Shown: positions 43,330 to 47,335 of the stretch, in pieces
How the letters are laid out: every line of letters starts with the position of its first letter
Position numbering within the stretch: position 1 is the first letter of the stretch
DNA from: Saprospiraceae bacterium
Lineage (GTDB): Bacteria; Bacteroidota; Bacteroidia; Chitinophagales; Saprospiraceae
Reading direction: 5' to 3'
Assembly: GCA_027080725.1 (NCBI GenBank)
Contig: JALWRC010000079.1
Coordinates: 1-47,335, forward strand
Length of the DNA stretch: 47,335 nucleotides
Program-made: the position numbers and the translations under genes
Notes under the pieces: model-generated
Database searches by the model: none
What the model saw: only the letters and a program-made list of their open reading frames with translations
Told to the model about the DNA's origin: nothing

Positions 43330-44241
43330 TCATTCACCTCTCTTGTCCGGAGCTCCATTCTCCACATACCTGCTGTAATGATGCAACTTATAGAAGTCAA
43401 AAAGGCGCATGGACGGATTGGTACCGTACAAATTTTCCATTATCCGGTCTTCCCAACGATTATAAATCCAACGGAACACCTTGTGCATCCGCATCCCACG
43501 AAGGGTATCATAAGCGTTTGTGACCGGGGTTTGCATGATTGGGTATTCCTGTCGCAACAGGACGAGATTGCGCAGACCTTCCTTGGTCTTCTCCAAAAAA
43601 TTCTTTGTCTCCTCTACTCCACGATGCAGGATGGGATTGTCGATATGCTTTATGAAATGGTGGGCACTTTGGAGGCGCAAGGCCAACATAGTGTCTTCAT
43701 GGCCATATCCCCGGATGTTTTCATCAAAGGGAAACTCCAAAGCGAGATCGCGCGTGATGAGGTAATTATTGGATTGGAAGGCCAAGTTGCCCAACTTTGC
43801 ACGACGCTTGGCGGGACGTGCCTCCCTTTTGACACCATAGGTCCAATGTAGGCGTTTTTTTTTGCTTCGCGGGGGGCGTTTGCCGTATTGCCTGCCTCCA
43901 TAAACGATGGGCACTTTCTGCTTCATCTCGTTGACATAGCGCTTGATGAACTTCTTGGAGCGAATCTCCGAGTCGCAATCCAAAAACAGCAAATAATCGT
44001 ACATAGCATTGTAGGCCAATTTATTGCGTATGGCAGAGCGGCCGATGTTAGTTCCCAACTCGATGTAACTCACCCCATATACCCCGTCCAACGCCCGGTT
44101 GGCCACCAAATACTTCTCTTTGGAGCCATCATCAAAGCACAATATCTGAAAGGGAATCTTGGCTTTACTGCATTGCATCGTCAACTCCCCCACTAACCTC
44201 GTAACATCGTGATTAAAAATGGGAATTAAGACGGACAACAT
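43330..44241 (-). CDS. Family 2 glycosyltransferase
   Basis: This is a GT-A fold sugar transferase of 303 residues, probably acting on cell-envelope polysaccharide at the cytoplasmic side of the membrane. It starts MLSVLIPIFNHD. The nucleotide-binding DDGS is at 37-40, the acidic metal motif DCDSE at 88-92, and GYGHEDTMLALRLQ (about 209-222) supplies the catalytic ED pair. The C-terminus is rich in Arg/Tyr without transmembrane segments, so it is soluble or peripheral. It starts 12 bases after the MlaD gene, as one transcript. The acceptor sugar is not predictable. Confidence 0.9.
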   Translation of the reverse strand: MLSVLIPIFNHDVTRLVGELTMQCSKAKIPFQILCFDDGSKEKYLVANRALDGVYGVSYIELGTNIGRSAIRNKLAYNAMYDYLLFLDCDSEIRSKKFIKRYVNEMKQKVPIVYGGRQYGKRPPRSKKKRLHWTYGVKREARPAKRRAKLGNLAFQSNNYLITRDLALEFPFDENIRGYGHEDTMLALRLQSAHHFIKHIDNPILHRGVEETKNFLEKTKEGLRNLVLLRQEYPIMQTPVTNAYDTLRGMRMHKVFRWIYNRWEDRIMENLYGTNPSMRLFDFYKLHHYSRYVENGAPDKRGE

Positions 44242-44253
44242 GTGCGTTGAGGT

Positions 44254-45270
44254 TTAGTCAAATATAGAAAAATGAACATATCGCTTGGGGTGAAGGCGCA
44301 TATCTTCAATCATCTTGTTTAGGTTTTTAATCGTAGCATCCAGTTGGATGTATAAGGAACTATCCTTCTTCAATTTCCCCAGGCTTCCTTCCCCGTTGTT
44401 AATCGAAGACAGGAGGGATTTGGTTTCGCCTACGGTTTGATCCACCCCACCCAAAGTCGCTTTAAACGCAGCCAAGCCGGATTGAAGTTCGGTAACAGTA
44501 GAAGAAGTGTTTTGAATCAACGATTTCAAGCCGGCATCCGAGAGTTGGCCGGTTACTGTATCCAAATGGGCGAGTGTAGCGGCGATGTGGTTATTATTGC
44601 GTCGTATTTCATACGTAATGGCATTGAGGTTGGCCATCATCCTGTTGATATTTTCAGAGGAGCCGGCGGTCATTTTTTGCACTTCCGCACTAATCTTCCC
44701 CAGATTAACAGCAGTGGCGTGAAGGGAGCGAATCATTTCTGTGACTTTATCCTTATTGGCGGGGTCCTCCATTTGCGCGGAAAGGGCTTTGAAGATGCTA
44801 TCCATACCCGATCCGACTTTACTGAGATAGGGGTCTATCTGCTTGGGGTCTCCGAGAAAAGCTTCTAAGGGACCGGCCTTCCCACTTGGAATAAAATCCC
44901 CATCCTCAATACAATTGCCCTCCTTACAAATATGGTCAAAGCGCAGGGCGAGGGACTTCCCGCCGAAGACTCCTTCATCCACCAAGACCGCGCGGGTCTC
45001 TTTAGGGAGTGTAATCTCCGGCTTGACCTTTATCTCCACGATGACATAGTCCGGATCCTCCGGGTCCAGGTATAAGTCGATCACAGAGCCCACCTGAAAA
45101 CCATTGGCATATACCTTACTACTCTTCTCCAATTTGTCCACACTGTCGTAGCGCACCTTGTAATGCCGCGAATTATCCAGCAACTCAAGTCCTTGCAGGT
45201 ACTTGTACCCTACAAGCAGGACCAACATGGCGGTAAAAAACAATATACCAATTCTTACTTCCTTCTTCAT
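44254..45270 (-). CDS. MlaD/MCE-family lipid transport protein
   Basis: The 338-residue product has an N-terminal anchor (RIGILFFTAMLVLLVGYKYLQG) and one MCE domain at about 35-120 (HYKVRYDSVDKLEKSSKVYANGFQVGSVIDLYL, in part; then VFGGKSLALRF). MCE proteins form hexameric tunnels that carry lipids between membranes. A long helical region follows (about 150-330; TVTGQLSDAGLKSL, GEGSLGKLKKDSSLYIQLDATIKNLN), usual for single-MCE proteins that build a needle. The YrbE/MlaE permease and ATPase genes are not in the window. It is co-transcribed with the glycosyltransferase; the -7 box is at 45293-45300. Confidence 0.9.
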   Translation of the reverse strand: MKKEVRIGILFFTAMLVLLVGYKYLQGLELLDNSRHYKVRYDSVDKLEKSSKVYANGFQVGSVIDLYLDPEDPDYVIVEIKVKPEITLPKETRAVLVDEGVFGGKSLALRFDHICKEGNCIEDGDFIPSGKAGPLEAFLGDPKQIDPYLSKVGSGMDSIFKALSAQMEDPANKDKVTEMIRSLHATAVNLGKISAEVQKMTAGSSENINRMMANLNAITYEIRRNNNHIAATLAHLDTVTGQLSDAGLKSLIQNTSSTVTELQSGLAAFKATLGGVDQTVGETKSLLSSINNGEGSLGKLKKDSSLYIQLDATIKNLNKMIEDMRLHPKRYVHFSIFD

Positions 45271-45292
45271 CTGTATGTGTTGTATAAAAAAG

Positions 45293-45300
45293 CAAAGATA
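45293..45300 (-). promoter_or_regulatory. -7 box of the MlaD-like gene
   Basis: The plus strand reads CAAAGATA, or TATCTTTG on the coding strand, 22 bases before the ATG at 45270. A CAA (TTG on the coding strand) at 45317-45319 is 16 bases further upstream, a little short for a -33 element. Confidence 0.5.
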
Positions 45301-45338
45301 GGTCTATTCTCTAAATCAAAATGAAAAATGCGTTCATG

Positions 45339-45572
45339 GTGTGTATTACAAAATGCACTAAAATGAGCCATTGCATTGTTTTGTCACTATTTTTGCATGC
45401 AACACTTCTCAAGCATATAACCTATTGCGTCGGGCAAAAATACCGCCAAAACGGCTCTGGGTGCTCTTATAATCCCCGCACTTCGCTGTCGCTCGTACGG
45501 GTTACAAAGATGGCATCCCTACGGGATTATTGCAGGTGTTCAAATCAGAAAAGTGCATTTTGTCATACACCC
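45339..45572. mobile_element. 234-bp MITE-like element with terminal inverted repeats and 8-bp target duplication
   Basis: The ends are 21-base inverted repeats at 45339-45359 and 45552-45572 that match at 19 positions, each ending inward in AAAATGCACT. They are flanked by perfect direct repeats CGTTCATG at 45331-45338 and 45573-45580, the signature of an insertion with an 8-bp target duplication. No transposase is encoded inside; the interior is a REP-like stretch with ATCCCTACGGGAT (45515-45527). It is therefore a non-autonomous element moved by a transposase elsewhere. The transposon family cannot be fixed from this alone. Its repeat is the same as the motif copies at 35421, 40661 and 41008. 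Confidence 0.8.
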
Positions 45573-46260
45573 CGTTCATGCAATACTTGTCGTCTATGCT
45601 CCAGCGACGAAGGTCCACTGTTTTACGAGGAGCGAAGACGAGATGACCGGTTCGACATATTCTTAGTCGCCGGAATGGTGTTGAGGCCTTTCATTGATGA
45701 TAAGACTTTGTTGGTCGTTTAGCCAAATGTTAAACCAGAAGGCGCACATGCTTTACGGCCTTTCGACGCTGCCCTGAGTAACGCTTGGCGAATAAATCAG
45801 AAAAATGTCACAAAAGTTAAAGGAAAGCTGTATTTTTGCTACGGACTGTAATGCAGTTGCTTAAAGTTCTAAACTTTTGTGCGAAGCGGTCATGCTTGGG
45901 AAGCTCTACCCGGAAAGCACCAATCCACCAATGGGAGCAGATTGTTCCCGACCCTCTGAATCTGTGGGGCATAGAGCGACGAAACCCACTTCAGACCTAT
46001 TGCCGTCCCTAACTCGGTCGGGAAAACCATTTGCGTACAAGCAAAATTTGTGTAGCCTATCAGGCAACTGATGCAAAAGCGAACACTTGGTATAGGGAAG
46101 GTAGGGTGAGAAGGTAGTTATGGGCAAGCTGATGAAAAAATGAATTTGCACAAGAAAATATTGAAATGAAAAGCCAACGCACAAATGGCACATTTGTTTT
46201 TTTACCAAATCGAAAGCCAACTCCGAAAAGCCAAAAGAGCTATTTTTCATATACGCCTAA

Positions 46261-47335
46261 ATGGAATTGACTATGATATTAGATAACGAAAATGAAAATT
46301 TAAAAGTCCATGAGTGGATTTCAAAATATACAGAAGAAGGAACACTTGACATTGTTACCGGATATTTTACAATTGGAGCACTTTCATTTCTTTCATCAAA
46401 GATCAAAGAAAAGATTAAGCAATTCCGTCTTGTACTTGGAGATATTGTAAATATTGATGCTGTCAACGATAGAACGCTTGATTTATTAAATGAGAATATT
46501 ACTGTTGAAGCCGCTTTGAAATTAAATAAAGTTGCTCAAGAAGCTGTTGAATTTCTAAAACTTGATAAAGTTAACGCCAAGACTTTGGAACCAAATTTTT
46601 GTCATGCCAAAGCGTATTTATTTAAGCCTGAAGACAATGATGAAAGGAAAATTTATTTTATTTCTGGAAGCTCAAATTTGACAGAAGCTGGGGTAGGTTT
46701 GAAGCTCACGAACAACATTGAACTTAACATTGCAGAAACCGGAAATAATAGCCAATACAAAGAACTTGCTTTATGGTTTGACGATTTGTGGAAAAAGCCA
46801 CAAGCCCATAAAAATAAAACGCTGACCGATGAAACCGGTAAGAAATACACAAAACCTTTCAAGCAATATTTAATCGAAGAAATTGAACGGATATTTGTTA
46901 AATACACTCCAAAAGAACTGTATTACAAGGTGCTTTTTGAACTATTTGGCAGTCAGGTATTGGACGACCAAAGCGACCCTGAATTTGCAAAACAAGTTGG
47001 AAGACTTGAAAACTCGGTTGTTTTCAATACGCTTTATGATTTTCAACAAAAAGGCGTTTTAAGTTTAATAAAAATGCTTCAAAAGTATAATGGGGCAATA
47101 TTAGCAGATGCGGTTGGTTTAGGAAAAACATGGAGTGCTTTGGCTGTCATGAAATTTTTTCAACTTCAAGGTAGAGAAATTATATTGCTTTGTCCTAAAA
47201 AATTGCAACATAACTGGAGCAGGTACAGAAAAAATCAAGACTCAAAATTTGAACGAGATAAATTGGAGTATTTTATCAGGTTTCATACCGATTTGGAATA
47301 CAGTCGGCTGGACAAAGAAAAATACCGTACAGAAC
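46261..47335 (+). CDS. PLD-nuclease / SNF2-type helicase fusion, 5' part (cut by the window edge)
   Basis: The frame is open from an ATG at 46261, directly after an in-frame TAA, to the end of the window: 358 residues with no stop. A second Met at codon 5 is an alternative start. The N-terminus is a phospholipase D-like domain: EWISKYTEEGTLDIVTGYFT (18-37, in part), then HAKAYLF (115-121) and GSSNLTEAG (136-144) as the HKD-type signature. A superfamily 2 helicase begins at about 258 with the Q-like YDFQQKGV and Walker A ADAVGLGKT (282-290), followed by LLCPKKLQHNW (motif Ia). The DEAD/DEAH box lies beyond the window. Proteins joining PLD and SNF2 domains are common in phage-defence and restriction loci. 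The gene is visibly more A/T-rich than its neighbours. Confidence 0.9.
   Translation, partial: MELTMILDNENENLKVHEWISKYTEEGTLDIVTGYFTIGALSFLSSKIKEKIKQFRLVLGDIVNIDAVNDRTLDLLNENITVEAALKLNKVAQEAVEFLKLDKVNAKTLEPNFCHAKAYLFKPEDNDERKIYFISGSSNLTEAGVGLKLTNNIELNIAETGNNSQYKELALWFDDLWKKPQAHKNKTLTDETGKKYTKPFKQYLIEEIERIFVKYTPKELYYKVLFELFGSQVLDDQSDPEFAKQVGRLENSVVFNTLYDFQQKGVLSLIKMLQKYNGAILADAVGLGKTWSALAVMKFFQLQGREIILLCPKKLQHNWSRYRKNQDSKFERDKLEYFIRFHTDLEYSRLDKEKYRTE

Larger units (their letters stand above)
45271..46260. other. Non-coding stretch between mlaD-like and PLD-helicase genes
   Basis: These 990 bases have no gene I can support. They contain the MlaD promoter box (45293-45300), the MITE-like element (45339-45572) and then about 690 bases (45573-46260) of mixed composition. 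In that part several short frames (for example 45877-46071 plus, 45906-46250 minus) carry no recognisable protein and may be relics of a decayed gene. The last 150 bases become A/T-rich like the gene that follows. Confidence 0.6.

Noticed and set aside
45321-45722. 133-codon plus-strand open frame
   Set aside because: It runs through the MITE-like element and its terminal repeats, so it is chance reading of repeat DNA.

Overview
The window looks like a chromosomal segment of a member of the Bacteroidota, probably a free-living lineage such as the Saprospiria or Chitinophagia; that placement is inference. The evidence is many secreted proteins ending in a type IX secretion system (T9SS) sorting domain (YPNP...GxYxL...K), one giant protein with a gliding-motility-type (CHU_C) C-terminus, Bacteroidota -7 promoter boxes (TAnnTTTG) ahead of several genes, A/T-rich leaders with little Shine-Dalgarno signal, and lineage-typical genes (DUF3822 next to rsmD, a PorE-like TPR/PD40 protein). 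No rRNA, tRNA, CRISPR array, transposase or integrase gene was seen.

Layout. 1-4153: a decayed coding remnant with an in-frame stop, then a small membrane protein and two T9SS cargo genes, bracketed by two ~115-bp direct copies of a hairpin repeat. 4154-11917: dnaK (minus), a secreted metallophosphatase, and a tightly packed plus-strand run der-rfbC-rfbD-ung. 12119-18102: a TPR/PD40/SPOR envelope protein, a secreted subtilisin-like protease and a secreted Cys/Lys-rich protein. 18265-24541: housekeeping genes argS, rsmD, a DUF3822 gene, a pilin-like hypothetical gene, tsaD and mdh. 24753-29370: a tandem array of three related secreted M43-type metalloproteases. 29754-35346: a divergent pair, an Ig-like lipoprotein and a 1385-residue multi-repeat CHU_C protein. 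35347-36415: non-coding DNA with a (GAAATCC)x15 tandem array. 36416-42382: a T9SS cargo protein, a secreted alpha/beta hydrolase and two mosaic paralogous beta-propeller lipoproteins separated by a palindrome-rich spacer. 42397-45270 (minus): fabG, a family 2 glycosyltransferase and an MlaD/MCE lipid-transport protein. 45271-46260: non-coding DNA containing a 234-bp MITE-like element with a perfect 8-bp target duplication. 46261-end: the 5' part of an A/T-rich PLD-nuclease/SNF2-helicase gene cut by the window edge, possibly the start of a defence island.

How it works together. Much of the region makes cell-surface and secreted products (T9SS cargo, proteases, hydrolase, phosphatase, lipoproteins, adhesin-like repeats), supported by envelope functions (MlaD, PorE-like protein, dTDP-rhamnose enzymes) and interspersed with core metabolism and translation genes. 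The more unusual parts are the hydrolase plus duplicated lipoproteins (an effector/immunity-like arrangement, inferred), the protease array, the dispersed TATTACAAAATGCACT palindrome family with its MITE, and the PLD-helicase at the right edge.
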